DNA from: Ulva prolifera
Taxonomy: Eukaryota > Chlorophyta > Ulvophyceae > Ulvales > Ulvaceae
Assembly: GCA_023078555.1 (NCBI GenBank)
Contig: CM041201.1
Coordinates: 8,439,172 to 8,503,171, forward strand
Length of the DNA: 64,000 bases
Reading direction: 5' to 3'
A program made the position numbers and the translations under genes. This document shows, in pieces, positions 33,801 through 46,691 of the stretch. Position 1 is the first letter of the stretch, and each line of letters starts with the position of its first letter. Below the pieces are notes generated by a model, which saw only the letters and a program-made list of their open reading frames with translations, was not told where the DNA came from and did no database searches.

Positions 33801-36800
33801 CAGCTGCGCCTGCAGCCGCTGCTGCTGCGGCAGCGTCCATTGCACGGGCGGCAGCGTCCAGACGCAGCCCGTTCGCCTCTGCCTTTGCCGCGGCCAGATC
33901 TTGCTGCAGCTGTGCCATAGCGCTGTGAACCCTGTCGCTATCTGCCACCATGCGCTCCTGTAGCGCAGTCAGCGCCGTTCTCAGCACCTCAGTACTGGAG
34001 CGCTCACTCGCCAGGGCGGCTCTGCACTCCTGTAATTCACGAGCTGTGCTGTCCGCTGCAGCCTGAGCGACGGCCACCGCATTAACATTCTCCTCTGCCG
34101 CGGCCTTCAGTTGATCCTGCAGCTCAGAGCACAAGCGGTCTACATCCGCAAGCTCACGCTTCGTCGCTTCCAGATCAGCTGCTGCAGCATCACGGCTACG
34201 CTCAGCGGCCTGCAATGCTGCATGTTTACTTTCACGCGCTACAAGCAGCTGGCTGTCAGCAGCCACTAGCCGCTCTTGATATGCCCTTGCCTCAAGTTGC
34301 GCTGCCTCCCGGTTAGCATCTGATTCATCCATTTTTGCACGGAGGGATCCTTCCAGCTCCTCCACTCGTGCACCTGCTACCGCAGCAGCAGCCTCGGCAT
34401 CCCTCACCCTTGCCTGTAGTTGCCTGAATTGCTCAGCCCGGTCCGCTTGCACAGCTGCCAGATCAGCTTCTGCTGCATTGTAGCGCAGCTCCGCAGCCTG
34501 CAGGCGCTCCGCTAGGGCGGCCGCGTCTGCCACAGCAGCACTGCCAGCCTCCTCAGCCCCCCGCAGCTGATCTCGAACAGTCTCTAAGTGGGCGCTCCAA
34601 AGCTCAGCCTCCTTGGCTGCCTCGGCTTTGCAATCTGCCAGCTGTGCCCGCAGGGTAGCTGCATTGGCCTCAGCAGCCTTAGCAGCCTGCCGCGTGTCTG
34701 CTAGGCAGTCCGCGTTGTTTGAGGAATTGATCAGCACTTGATCGAGCATGGTAGCCACATCCTCCACAGCAACGGAGTCCCGCTCCGTGACTGTCACTGG
34801 TACATCTAGTTCCTGCTCCCGAGCATGGGCCAGGATTCGTTCTTTTGCGCTGCATCACACGATGCCACATGGTCACTGAGCGTCCCTGCTTGCCGGATCA
34901 GTTCCACAGGCAGGTAAAACTCACTGGGGTTAAAAAAATGGTGCGTCCGTGGCAGCCTTGTGTGGTGATCCCCTTTCATGCTCCTCGAGCCAGAGTGGAA
35001 ACCTCACATGCGAACACCCACTGTGCCATGCAAGATGCACCTCTATTATAATGCCCCATTACCAGTGCACGACCTCGTGTGTGCCAGACTCATGATTCGC
35101 TACATTGTGCACACCAGGCTTGCAGAGTGCCGCATCAGAACCGTGTGTGGTAGCTCAACACCTACACCTGCGCATGCACTGTGAGCAACCGCGGGAAGGT
35201 ATGCTGGTACAGGTAGACCTTGGCGCACCGGACGATGACCTCCTCAGACAGTGCCCGGAAGTGCTCCACATGCATGACATGCATCTGCAGCTCTTCCAGC
35301 GCTTCTGCTGCGCCAGTGGTGGAGCACTCGGACCCCTCCTCTGCGGCTACCCCCATAGCTGCTTCAACCCGTGACAATGCGCGCCGGAGTCCCTGCTCAG
35401 CTTCGAGCGGCCGCTGCAACTGGCCTGCGGACAGGTGCTCATGAGCAGGAGCGCCTGTGGTACTATGTCTAGCTGTTATCTCTCGCCAGATGGCCCCACT
35501 ATCGGTTGACCCGTCAATAGCCAGATCGAAGCCAGCAACAGGGATGTCCATGCTTCTCATGCTCTGAGGCGGTGCTGAGCTAGACTTTGTGGAGAGTGAT
35601 GGGCTGTCTTGCGTAGATGCCGTTCCTCCTGCATAGTTGAGGACATGAGCAGCGACTGAAGGTATATGGGCAGCACTGACAGTCACTGTCGAATTTGTGA
35701 AAGCTTTCAATGAATCACCACAGCTTACAGATGATGCTACATGTACCTCTGTGCATGTGCAAATGCATCGTTCTTACACCATGCATGTCACGAGCAACGC
35801 TGCCAGTGTAAGCATACCAGGACTGCTCGCCACGCACCCTGCACGGATCCCCGTGCTAGGTGGAGTCATGGTGTGAGGCTGCAGGCTGCTCAGATGTGTC
35901 TCCCCCTGAACGCAGAACGTGTGCGTCAGTCACTCTGTACGAAATGCATTACGACTGTATTTCAATCCAGATCTGGCTGGCACAATCAATACCTGTGCGT
36001 TGCATGTTGCAGCGGGCTGCTGCAATGCTGTCTCGAGCATGGAAAGCTCTCTTGCGCTAGACAGCAGAGCATCAAGGGTGCTGCGTGGCTGGCCATCATG
36101 TTCTCGACTTTCACATCGTCGCACCACATCAATGTTGACGGATCCATTGGCCTCTGGGAGCCCTAGACTGGCTGGCGTTGCAGTGCCCACACGGTCGTCA
36201 GTACCCTGCACTATTCCTGTGGAAAGGCGTCTGTCCGCTGCAGCCTCAGCTGTAGGCTCAACAGAATCCAGCTTCTTCAGCCAATCATCTACAACTGTCC
36301 GCAGTCCCCGAATCTGCTCTTGGAGTGCTGGCAGCCAGAGCTGCTGTGTGGTGGGTACATGTGTGCCACTGAGCCCGTATGTGTCCACCACTTTGTGCAC
36401 ATCCAGTGTATCTGGACGGCCGGTGCAGAGCTGCCCCACATCTGCAATCGTAGCTTCGGCTTCACTCGCCTGCCGGGATGCCGTCATCGCGGCCTTCCAG
36501 CTGCACTGCTGCAGAGCAGCCACAGTTTGTGCAGCCGCTTGCTGCGCCTGCAGTACGTTGTGGCGCATCTCTTCAACATGCAACATGGCAGAGTCACAGT
36601 CATCCACTCGGAGCTCCGCGACCAAGCAGGCCTTCGACAGCTCAGAGCACCTATTTTGGTACTCTGCTAGCTGCTCCTCCACTTCCAAAAGCTTCGACTC
36701 TGCTGCTGCAGCACGGTAACTTGCCTCCTGGAGCTGCCTCCTGGCAGACTCAGCATCCACATGTGCGGCCTGCTCTCGAGCGCTTGCCTGCCTGGCCTCC

Positions 36801-39514
36801 CCTGTCACCCGCTCAAGGTCATTTTGCATTCTGGCTGCGACTTCGCCCATGGACTTGACAGATGCCGCTGCAGCTGCAGTAGCAGAGTCGGCAGCCCTGT
36901 GGGCTGCTGCACGCTCCTCCATCTTCTCTCTTACTTCCATTTGTGCCGCTGCCAGTGCACCCTCTGCAGCTGCAGCTGCGCGCTGCAGCACAGAGCACTG
37001 CTTCTGCACCTCTGCAAGGTCAGCCTCCACAGCACGTGCGTCGTTCAATACAGTTGCCGTAGTAGCTGCGGCCTCTTGCAGGCTGGTACACTCCTGTTGT
37101 ACAGCTGCTAGCTGCGCTTCCACAGCTGCCAGGCGCTGCTGCGCAGCAGTCTCTATCCTTGGATTGGCCTCATCCACTGCTCCATTGACCTGTGAGCCAC
37201 CTCCATGAAATGCTGGTGCAGTTTCCAGCTGCTGTATGGCCGCTGCCTTGTCGCTCTCGAGCTTGTGCAGCACAGACTTCCATGCCGCATGAGCTGCCCA
37301 GGATACCTCGTCCTGCCTGTGCTGCCTTGCCTGCTGCAGCATCTGCAGTTGGCCCATAAGCCTGCCACGGTTCTCATTGGCTGCATGCAGCTTCTGCAGA
37401 GCACTCCAGACATTCGCCCATGCAGAAGCACCAACAGCATCCTGCTGGACATCATCTCCAACTACTACGCTGCTAGCTTGCTGGTTGGATTCCGCGGCGG
37501 CAGACGCTCCCACATGCTGACAAGTGTGGGTGCATGCTCCCTGCACCAAGTTGACTGCGGCTCGCACACTTTCGCTTGCCAACATTGCCTTTGTCATGAC
37601 CGCGGCCTCCTCCTGTTTGCACTCAGCCAGAGCCTGCTGCAGCTGTGCTACCTCTGCGAGAACATCTACATCATCAACGTACTCTGCGAGCACCTCAGCA
37701 GTGCCTGCAATACCGACCCCAGGGCTCCGCAGGGCCACTGGATCTGGTGGTGGGCCACCTTCCTCAGGAGTATCTGAAGCAACTGCATCACAAAGCAAGT
37801 GCCAACTTCCTGACCTATCTATAGACTTTGAATCACCTAGATCATGATCCCGTGCGGCTGTGCTGTCATCTGCTTCGCCTTCAGCACCCACCGCATCCCA
37901 GCACGGGATCATGGGATTCTCGCATCCAGGAGCTTCCACATGTGAAAGTGTAGTCGCGGTGACAGCTTTGGGTCCTCCCAGTGATCCAGTCTGTCCTGTT
38001 TGGAATGCCCCAGCACCAGCAACGGAAGCCTGCTGTTCTGCAGCGCGACAACGGGCCTGAAATTCTTTCATATCCTCCTGCATTGCCGCAGCTCGAGCGT
38101 CTGCTTCAGCTCTGGCGATCTCCGCGTCTGCGGCCCTCTGCTCGGCCGCCGCCACATGCTCGCGCATCACACTCCCATCCATGGTCTCCGTGAAAGCCAG
38201 AGCACGCTGCTGCGCCGCATGACTGCCATCCATCACAGCATGCAGCGACCTCAAGGCAGCAGCCGCAGCCGCCGCCTCATCCTGTGCTCGAGCCTCACGG
38301 GCTGTTGCTGCCGCCTCGCCCTCACGCGCTGCTGCCGCGGCGACCTCTGCAAGATGTAGCCGGGCCGCAAGGGTGTCGACCTGCGCATGCAGGTGTGGAG
38401 TCTGCATCTGGGAGCCCTCTACAGCCTCCGCACATGCACCGACTGTCGACTGCAGCTCCTCCAGCCAGCAGATGGCGGCTTCCTCGATCGAGTCCCAGTC
38501 TTCCATTGTCCACTCCTTGGAGTCCAGCACACGTTTCAGGGTCACGTCTGGGTGCAATGTCGGAGACACAGTTGCAAAAGGAGCATTTGAGCGTTGGATC
38601 GAGGCTGCCAGGCGGCTCACAGGGACAACTGTGGACTCGATGCGGGCAACCAACGAACGGACATGGTTGCAATGAGCCGTGTTGCACATGGACAGAGCAG
38701 TTTTAGCCTTGGCTCGCTCCTCAAAGAGTGCTCGCTGCAGTGCTTTGATGTCGTCGGCTTGCCGGCGTATGTGTTGCTGCAGCTGGGAGCTCTCCTTGAC
38801 AGTGTTCAAAAGCTCTTGCCGCATATGCTGGACTGGCTGTGAATCTGCAGTCACGCAGATAAGTGAGTTAGAAGGCAGCACAGAGAGATATGCAGCTGGT
38901 CTGCTGTCGACAGCAGAATGCACAAACATAAACGCGCCCTTATAGCCATGGCAGTCAGACGCATGTGTTGCCATGTTGCACTGTAGTTCTCAGACGCAAT
39001 GGAAGCACGACGTCCTGCATCACGCTATGGCGTTGAGCCTACGTCTTGAGGGTAAAACCTCACCTCGGAGATGCTCTGGTGAGCCTACTGAAGGGCTGCT
39101 TACAGGACTCTGAACTTCACGCCTGCGCTCAGGGGACTGACTGCGGGAGCGAAAGGTAGCTTGTGCATTGTTCAGCTGGGATCTCAGTGCCGAAAGCTCT
39201 TTTTCCGCTGCAAACGCTCGCTTTTGGGCATCAGCAACCGCGACTGAAACAGCACCGGAAAGAAGAGCCTGCAGGTCTTGCGCTGTCCGCTCCAGCTGTT
39301 CTGCCATTCGATCATACGCATCGTTGGAGTCTGTCAGCTGAGCGATGAGATCTGTGTTTTCGTCCAGGGCGACTGCGTACGCTTCAGCGCTTTCAGCAGC
39401 CTCCTGCCGTGCGATCGTGGCTTCCCTTTGCAGTCGAAGCAGCTCTGGTCCGTCAGACGTCCGGAAGCCATGTGACATTGAATTCATCTGTGCCACAGAT
39501 CCCGCTCGAGTCAT
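30897..39514 (-). CDS. Very long Ala/Gln-rich coiled-coil protein, 2167 aa
   Basis: I do not recognise a family. Ten exons in transcription order are 39514-39064, 38844-35993, 35746-35211, 34849-33646, 33440-33051, 32802-32635, 32465-32100, 31892-31684, 31399-31177 and 31001-30897. They sum to 6504 nt with matching phases. After about 120 residues of coiled coil (ENTDLIAQLTDSNDAYDRMA) comes a basic Ser/Pro linker (SRSQSPERRREVQSPVSSPS). The rest is almost continuous heptad sequence rich in Ala, Glu, Gln and Arg (for example RELADVDRLCSELQDQLKAA). It is broken by Ser/Thr/Gly-rich segments near residues 450-520 and 1110-1170. There are no transmembrane or catalytic motifs. The C-terminus is a leucine-zipper-like helix (NKNVGLQRQLAEVLKDVDVL). 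Such proteins act as golgin-, centrosome- or basal-body-type scaffolds, and composition alone cannot decide. The exon-3/exon-4 junction is my least certain splice. Confidence 0.8.
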
Positions 39515-40591
39515 TCGCCGTGCCGATTGGTTGGTGCCTCTAAGTATGAACATAGCGCAAGCATGCCGGCACATCGCAGTCGTGGGGTAGCAGTTCAAAT
39601 AAATGCCATGAGCACCTTATTTGAACACCGACACAGTACTATGATGTTATACTGTGCATTGAGCAAGGCAAGCCCTGCGTCATCTAGGAGGGACGGGACA
39701 ACACTTCTGCGAACTGCGTACCTTGTCTTCAGCGAGTTCACGCAGAGCAACGTACGTTACAACGAAGCAATCGCATAGCTGCTGCAGTACTCAAATCGAG
39801 TCGGGCCGTGGCTGTGCAGCGGATCGGGAGAACAGGCTGGTGTTGACGGAAGCGCCTGTGCGCCCCGTAACAGCTTTCCCACTTCAAGATGCACCAGCCG
39901 TTCTAAGGACTTTGGCCTGCAAGGTGACTGCATCGATTCAACCGGCAAAGCACCACCGGCCTCGAGGTATGCTGTCCTAACAGCCTGAACAGTGGCGACA
40001 AGGGCTCGCTTTCGACAATTCTAGCGATGCCTGAACACGCCTTCTCTTGCGTGTGCAGACCATTCCATGGGCGCTGAGACAGTACATCATGCACCTATCA
40101 AGGCATCATACATGGCAGGTTGCACAAAGTAAAACCATAGCTTGGTCGTGAAACGAATGTGTTGCCAGATGTAAAATCTTTGCTTGCCATGTACAAAGGA
40201 CCATCACTACACCTTTCTATGGCATCGCATGCTTGAATGACCGCAACGTCCAGGTGAATGCCCTCCATTTTCGTGGTGAAGTCAGGAGGGAAGGCGTCGG
40301 GTTCGACATGCAATCGACGGCATGGTCCACGATATGCCAAGAACGCAGGGCACACTGCATTCACGGTGCGCACAGCTGTGGACCGGAACTCAGACTAATC
40401 TCTGAGCGAAGCTCATCCTGACCACATCGCAGTGACTCCCAGTGTCCCTTGCTATACCTGTTCGCTGCCGGGAGCCTGCACAGCCGGGACAAACTGTACA
40501 TGAGGTTCCTCACCAACAGCGACCCCACTCTTGGTGACTCAATGATACCTTCACATCGAATCATAAATGTTGTATATGACTAAAAACGATG
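39515..40591. other. Intergenic stretch, 1.08 kb
   Basis: Promoter side of the coiled-coil giant and 3' flank of the 229-aa orphan. Several short ORFs occur, none protein-like across strands. Nothing else is recognised. Confidence 0.4.
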
Positions 40592-41648
40592 TCAGGGCAG
40601 TGCAAACTGCGCTGAGTACCCTAGACTGGACTGCCGGTGACTGTTGCCCATTTGAGCTCCCATCCCCTGGCCCATCGTTTCTCGAGAAGAATGCCGAGAC
40701 ATGCTACTCATTGGTAGATTTCCATACATTGCGTCATCTCGACGCATGTAAGGTACGGCCGATGGGTCCACATGATGCGCTGTGGAGACATGATCGGGCA
40801 ACCGTGGCGATCGCGAAGGCTTGTGCTGCATCGAGGGATACTCTGGAAGTTCTGCAGGCTTTGGCTGAGCAAATGTGTGTTTGCCATGTGGGTCCACATG
40901 CGACAGGTACTGCGTCGCATATTCTCTCAGCTCTTTCTTCATGTTATGGTGCATTTTTCGCTGCAATGCTATGACCCATTGGGCCCTGCATGCATCCAAG
41001 GAGTGAGGCTTGTACCAAGTACATGACAGCAAGTCACACATTATCTTCGTTTGCCACACAAGAGCAACTCCGTTGAGCATACCGGTGGCACGATAGGCTG
41101 AAGCTCAGGCCACCATTTGGGACTGCGATCTCAGCGGCCTTCTCAGGATCTGGATCGTACCCTGCAAGATGCAGGTGAGTTTTTTTACAGGTATTTTCTG
41201 ACAATTATCAGTTGCTCTCGTAGGAATCGGAGGGTCGGTGCAGGATGTCAAGCGCCCATGCACCGCGACCCTCCGGTGTGGCAATCGCAAACAGGTTAGT
41301 GCTATGCAGTCCCAGTGGCAATTTCACCGCTTTATAGGTTGTTGCGGGGAAGTATGCCGCGCCTGCGACATACCAGGACGCACCTCCACAGATGTTGCCG
41401 TACTTGCAAGTGGTGTTCTTGAGTTGGGTACTCTCCATCTGTATCAGCTTTCGAGCGTCGTGAAACATTCTGTCGAGCAGTTCTTGTTTCTGGCGATATG
41501 ATTGCGCAAATGCAGGAGGCATGTTGGCTGGCAGCTCTCGTCGGGCCTGTCGCTTCTCGACTGGAGCCTGATCTTGGGCAGCGCCGTCTGGATACTGACG
41601 CTTCCGAGCGTGTGATCCTGACATGATATGACCATTCATGCTTGCCAT
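40592..41648 (-). CDS. Orphan protein, 229 aa
   Basis: Three exons (41648-41432, 41161-41083, 40985-40592) sum to 690 nt with consistent phases. The N-terminus is basic and Ala/Gln-rich (MASMNGHIMSGSHARKRQYP). A helical block AFAQSYRQKQELLDRMFHDA is followed by YDPDPEKAAEIAVPNGG and AQWVIALQRKMHHNMKKELR. The C-terminal about 110 residues are disordered, rich in His, Pro, Ser and Met (RHSSRETMGQGMGAQMGNSH). This architecture, a short helical core with a low-complexity tail, suits a nuclear regulatory or adaptor protein. I cannot assign a family. Confidence 0.65.
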
Positions 41649-42748
41649 CACGGACTGTTACCAAGCTGATCTCGACACCCACTGCTGCTTCGCGGGACAG
41701 CAACAGCGCACTCGCCTTACCTGTGTGATACCAGCCACCGTCAGATGCTGCGAGCATGGGACAGTGAACAGAGGAAACATCGTCTGAACCCGCATGTGAA
41801 ACTGCCCCACGGAGTACAGCCATGTTTGCGCTCTGTCTCCGTACCAAGCAGGGATGCATGCACACGCGCCAGCGAGGACAAGCCATGCATTGTGAAGGCT
41901 GCACCACGATCTGGCCTTGCAGATTTACCGTGGCCAGAAGCCTCGAGACCCCACGCAACATGCTAGATCCGTGCACATGTACAATCGTCTCTCGTTGTGT
42001 ACGATCGCGATGTATTGTGTAGCATATGCTATATATATGGGGCCCGGGGGGGGGGGGTCTTCGATGGTCTTGCGGTTGTGCGCAGGTTTCCATAGAACAA
42101 CAAACAAGTTGTGAAACCAACAAAGTGGCCGGCTGGCCACACATCAGGTAGCCAAAATTTTCTATCTGCCAATTTCAGCTCCGTAAATCCGATATCTAAG
42201 CGGGAGGGATCTCCGCAGAGCGCGATCTACATGTGTACACATGCGTGTGCATGTTCTGGGGTGGCCAGGACAGTAACAACCAGCAGTCCTAGAGCGGCAC
42301 CCTGCTTGACCACATACTATTCAATAAATGAAAAATGGCTGCATGATTGCGTAGTTTCCTTGCTGCGTCCGCGAAGGCATTCGAGCTGGGGAAGTGGAGC
42401 AGCATCTGCTATGTGCATAGAGTCGATGCATCATCATGCTGACCACCTGGCACCACTTGGCCTTAATCAAACGAATTCTACATGTTTCAGCAGCTGGTGA
42501 CACCTTCAAGGCCTTTCCTGCGACACCTGTGCATGTGATTGCAGTGAGTGGCGATCACAAGACACACGTGTCAAAAGTCATTGCTAGCAAAAGTGTGATC
42601 TGTCCGATTCCTCAAGCAAACATGCCAGTGCATGCCGCGATCGGCATGGTGACATGTTCGGTGCTCTTGACACACCATGGCATGACCGGGAATGACCACT
42701 GGACGTTGGTGACCACTGCATGAGTACAACATCGCCCAACTTCTCTCA
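41649..42748. other. Intergenic stretch, 1.1 kb, with poly(G)
   Basis: Promoter of the 229-aa orphan plus 3' flank of the TSNAXIP1-like gene. It contains an AT dinucleotide stretch (atatatat near 42030) followed by a G12 run. No gene is recognised. Confidence 0.4.
42046..42057 (+). repeat. Poly(G) tract, 12 nt
   Basis: Twelve uninterrupted G, preceded by ggggccc. Confidence 0.9.
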
Positions 42749-45700
42749 TCATGCCACCTGCGGGAGTGCCGCTAAGCTGCTGTGGCCACCGCCTCGCTCC
42801 AGAAGACCCTGCAGCCACGCCTCCGCTGCAGGAACATCAAGGTCTCCCATGCACTGCAGCGGTCCACTAGCCAACACCTCCGCATTTGCCGACCTGACAG
42901 ATCTCGAGCCCACTCTGGTAACCGTCTCTAGCCACAATGCCGCACAAGCGGACGCCTGCGCATGAGGCATGTGTGCTTCCAACTGCGCCAAAACTTCCCC
43001 ATGCCCTGCCACAGCAGCCTCACTCCTGTCCTCGAGTCCTCGCAGCTCTGCGGCCAGAGTCCGTTGCAGCTGCAGCAGTGCACCGGCATGATGTGAGAGC
43101 AGGCGGACCACGAGCATCCAGGGCTTGCAGTCTCCAGCAATGCCCGATTGCCTCTCCTCAGCCTTGCAAGATTGTGAGCTAGCCGTATGCGCTCTGCTCA
43201 GGTGCTCAGCTCCCTTCATTCCTCCTCCATGTTGGTCACCGGTATTGCTTGTGCCGCTTTCAGCCACAGCTCCAACGCAATCGGCCGCCTCTTTCTCTGC
43301 CACTTGTTGCTCAGAAGCATCAGTGATGCCGTCATGCAAGCTCTGAGGGGTGTTGCCGTCCACCGCGGCAACAGGGCCTTGTGCGCTCGATGACGTCCCT
43401 GGCTGACCTGAGTCCACGCCATTCTGAGCGACGGCATACTGCTGCCCGGTTTGACCCCAGCACGGTGTCGTGCGGTCCTCTCTGGGGACAAGCAAGTCCC
43501 GAACATGAACAGACTGCCCCGCCATGCAGCTACCGCACTGCTCTTCCAGGATTGCCCGCACATCCGCAGACATGCCTGGGAGCAGGCGCTGCAGCAACAT
43601 GGCCACATCCTCCCAGGAGAAGCATCCCTGTGCAGCAGCATCGGGCATGTCCATGCTTGACATTTGCTCAAATAGTGCTTCCATGCTTTGAATCACGCAG
43701 GCCATGCGCATCACCGAATGTGCGGATAGCTGCCCATGCAGAGCAGCATGCAGCACGGCAGCCATGGGCTCTCTGTCCTTGTGGGCCTGCAAACTCAAAG
43801 CGAGGCAGTAGCCCTTGGGCGCAATAGTCTTCGCTAGAGGGTCCAAGGCGAGCCAGGTGTCCAGTAGCATCCCGTGTACAGTGCTGGTATGCCGTGGCCA
43901 TTGCTTCAGCAGTGCCCATATCGTTTCTGTCAGCTCTCTGGCATCCAAGATCCGCACGCAGACCTGCAGTTAGATCCTATTCATACATGACCCTTACAGG
44001 TGACCTGCAAATTCCTGATCTCCCACGAGTCAGCAGGGTCGCATGCACTTTGATGAGACGCAAGCACCTGTCCTGTCGCACGAAGCAAACGCGGTACGTC
44101 ACCCCCACAGCCCAGAGCCTGCACCACTATCTGATGACCTTGGGCTACAGAATCAGAGTCCAAACTGACCCTCAGCTGCACAGGATCTGGCACCAGCATC
44201 ATCTGCAGATGGTCCCGATCCCTGGCAGCCTCCTGCAGGTGCACCAGGCACATGTCACCAGGCACAAGCTCCCGGATGGTGAAACAACACAGTCTTGCTC
44301 AAGTTGGGATTTCCAGCGGCATGGGACCGCACGTCCAGCTGTGATGCATAATGCGACAGCCTGCTCACGAGCTTCGAAGCGACCGCTGCAGTTGGCTTGC
44401 CTGCCTGGCGCGAGATGGGCACCACATGCTGTTCACTCTCAGGCAGCAGCCTGCGCTGCGTGCTCCACTCGGGACGAGGCGTCCGCTCCCCCAGGGCAGC
44501 AAGCTTCTGCAGCTGCTGCTGAACAGTGTCCTGCAGCTCCGGCAATTGGATCCGCAGTTCCCTCAGCTCTGCCTCAAGCTCCTCCACTTCGGTTCGCTTA
44601 ATCATACCTGCACCTTGCGGTGCACCTTGTTTGAGCAAGGTGAGAAATTGCAGGTAGAATTGATTGCCAGGTGTGTGGCATATTGGACACTGCGTATTAG
44701 CTCACTTTGATGCCACTCACTGCGTCAAATTAAACAGACCTTGTAGAAGAGTGTGTAGCTGAGCAACCTCTTCATCCCTGATTCGCAGTGAGCACTCGGC
44801 CGTAGCCTGTGCAGCTGCAGCCTCATCATATGACTGCTGCAGGCTATTGATGGTCCCTTGCATGGCTTCCTGCGTGCTGGTGGCCTCGGACGACAGCTTT
44901 TCATTTGCTGCCCGAGCCTCTTGTATGGCAGTTCGGGCGGCTTCCGCGTCCGTGGCTGCTTGCCTCTCTCTACTTTTGGCCGCAAGAAGAAGTGCTGACT
45001 GTTCGCTGCTGTGAGTCTCAGCATTTTGTAAGGCTCCCGACAATGTCTGCACACAGTGGCGGGCCGGTTGCTGGCGCACCAAGACAGACCAGGATCAACA
45101 CACTAACCGGAAATTCGTTGTGCGTGGTGGTTTTGGAGCGGTCGACCTCGACATGCCTGATGCAATGTGGAGGCTAGAAGCAATTCCTGTGACGAAGGCC
45201 ATCATCGTACTGGTTCATTACCTGCAGCCGCTGCGCAGCAGATCTGCGGAACAATGTACGCCATGACATGTCCAATACCACGTCCAAGTTGGCATGTATA
45301 TAGCTGTGACCACACATGCAGCATGACCATGGAGTGGGCCTGTGTAATCTTGAGGGACACCTCACTAACAAGCACCTGCCCAAGCTGTGCATGGGACGAG
45401 AAAAAGACATGCCTGGATCTGATTTGACAGGCTGCTCATATTGGAAAGCTGTACATCTAGCTGTGTTTGGAAGTTTTGCCTCTCTGCCATCAGGAGAGAA
45501 TTTTGCTTCTCAAGCTTTGCAACGATGCTGTAGTACGGCAACTGGTCCATGCGATCCTTGCTGCCGTCATGCGCAAAGATTTCGCTATATGTCGAGTTGA
45601 CCTGTCCACATATCAAGCAGGTTGTAATTCGAGCAATGTCCGCTTCTCCCAAGATAGCGCAAGGATTGCCGGAAGCACATGAGCATACCATTTCCTTACA

Positions 45701-46236
45701 CAGGATCTGAAGCATATTAGCGTATGGGCCAGCTAAGGCACTCAGCTCTTCCAGGAGCTTGCAGCACACAGCTGTGCGAATCCGATGAGGTTTCCCGTCG
45801 CCTGCGGCCGAGCACCCAGATGCCAGGCTGCATTGATGTAAGGCTTCCTGCAATCTGACTTGAGCAATGGTGGAAGGACTGCGGCTCTTCGTCTCCTTCA
45901 ATTTGTCTGTTATAGTCTCCGACTGTTGCTTCCAAGATCTTGTCTTCAATCCTGGAATCCCTGGCGTTCCCAACGTCGTTTCTGGTAGGGGCCTGCAAAA
46001 CGAACAGTCATACAGGTCTGAAATAGCGGCGTCACTACAATGCATCCAAGAATTCACCTGCGAAGCATCTCAGTGCTGGATATTTGATAGCTGATTTGGT
46101 GTACATCTTCACTGTTTGTCCCAGTTAGATGTGGCTGCAGGGGTGGAAGCTGCACAACAACCTGGTGCTGACACAATTGATACAGCATGCTCTCGCTGTT
46201 ACGTGACCAGCCGTGTTTCAGCCTCACCTTGAGCAT
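42749..46236 (-). CDS. Coiled-coil protein resembling TSNAXIP1 (probable ciliary protein), 898 aa
   Basis: Seven exons in transcription order are 46236-46058, 45992-45689, 45601-45413, 45046-44740, 44607-44333, 44232-44005 and 43963-42749. They sum to 2697 nt with phases matching throughout. An N-terminal helical segment (LLEELSALAGPYANMLQILC then KEMVNSTYSEIF) is followed by KLEKQNSLLMAERQNFQTQL. This order recalls the translin-associated factor X-interacting N-terminal domain. Long coiled coil follows (EVEELEAELRELRIQLPELQ). A globular C-terminal part begins LTETIWALLKQWPRHTSTVH and contains FSWEDVAMLLQRLLPGMSAD, an EF-hand-like helix-loop pattern without clear calcium ligands. The third intron needs a GC donor (CAG|GCATGT). 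The family call is by recall and is uncertain, but the gene model is strong. It is transcribed divergently from RIB43A. Confidence 0.65.
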
Positions 46237-46691
46237 TTTTGAATGCCGACCGCACTGCCCGTGAAGCGCGTAGTCTGATGTACGCTTCAGGGATCACATC
46301 TTACAAGCGCCTCATCTCTGGACCCTAAAATTACGGTCAGCGCACGGGCAACACAGACGGCAGCAATTGAGTGTACCTGTCGGTGATATGCTTGCAGGAC
46401 TCAGCTAGGGGAAATGAGCCCTTGAGTGTAGCCAACCAGTGCATCATTGATCCGAGACAGGGCACGTCATGCATGTGGCTAGCGATAGACGCGTGCGCCA
46501 CGGAGCACAACCGTGGTCTACTCTGGACATTCAGCTGTTTAGATGCGTATATTCGAGCATGCTATCTTCGAAGGCACTGCAAGAGGCACCGTTGCCTGTA
46601 GTACAGTCCTGAGCCATTTGCATACATACGAGTGTCCGTCGATTGCCTCGAGCAATTTGAACGACTAGGTTCTGATATATTGCATTGAGCC
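46237..46691. promoter_or_regulatory. Putative bidirectional promoter between TSNAXIP1-like gene and RIB43A
   Basis: 455 bp separate the two divergent start codons. No other gene fits. A shared ciliogenesis-responsive control region is inferred from the arrangement and the gene types. I did not find a defined RFX/X-box palindrome by eye. Confidence 0.4.

Noticed and set aside
35919..38675. Many plus-strand ORFs rich in Ser/Cys/Ala opposite the coiled-coil giant
   Set aside because: They are antisense shadows of GCN-rich codons in the real minus-strand exons.
42436..42723. Plus-strand ORF of 95 codons downstream of the TSNAXIP1-like gene
   Set aside because: No family likeness, unremarkable composition and no splice context.
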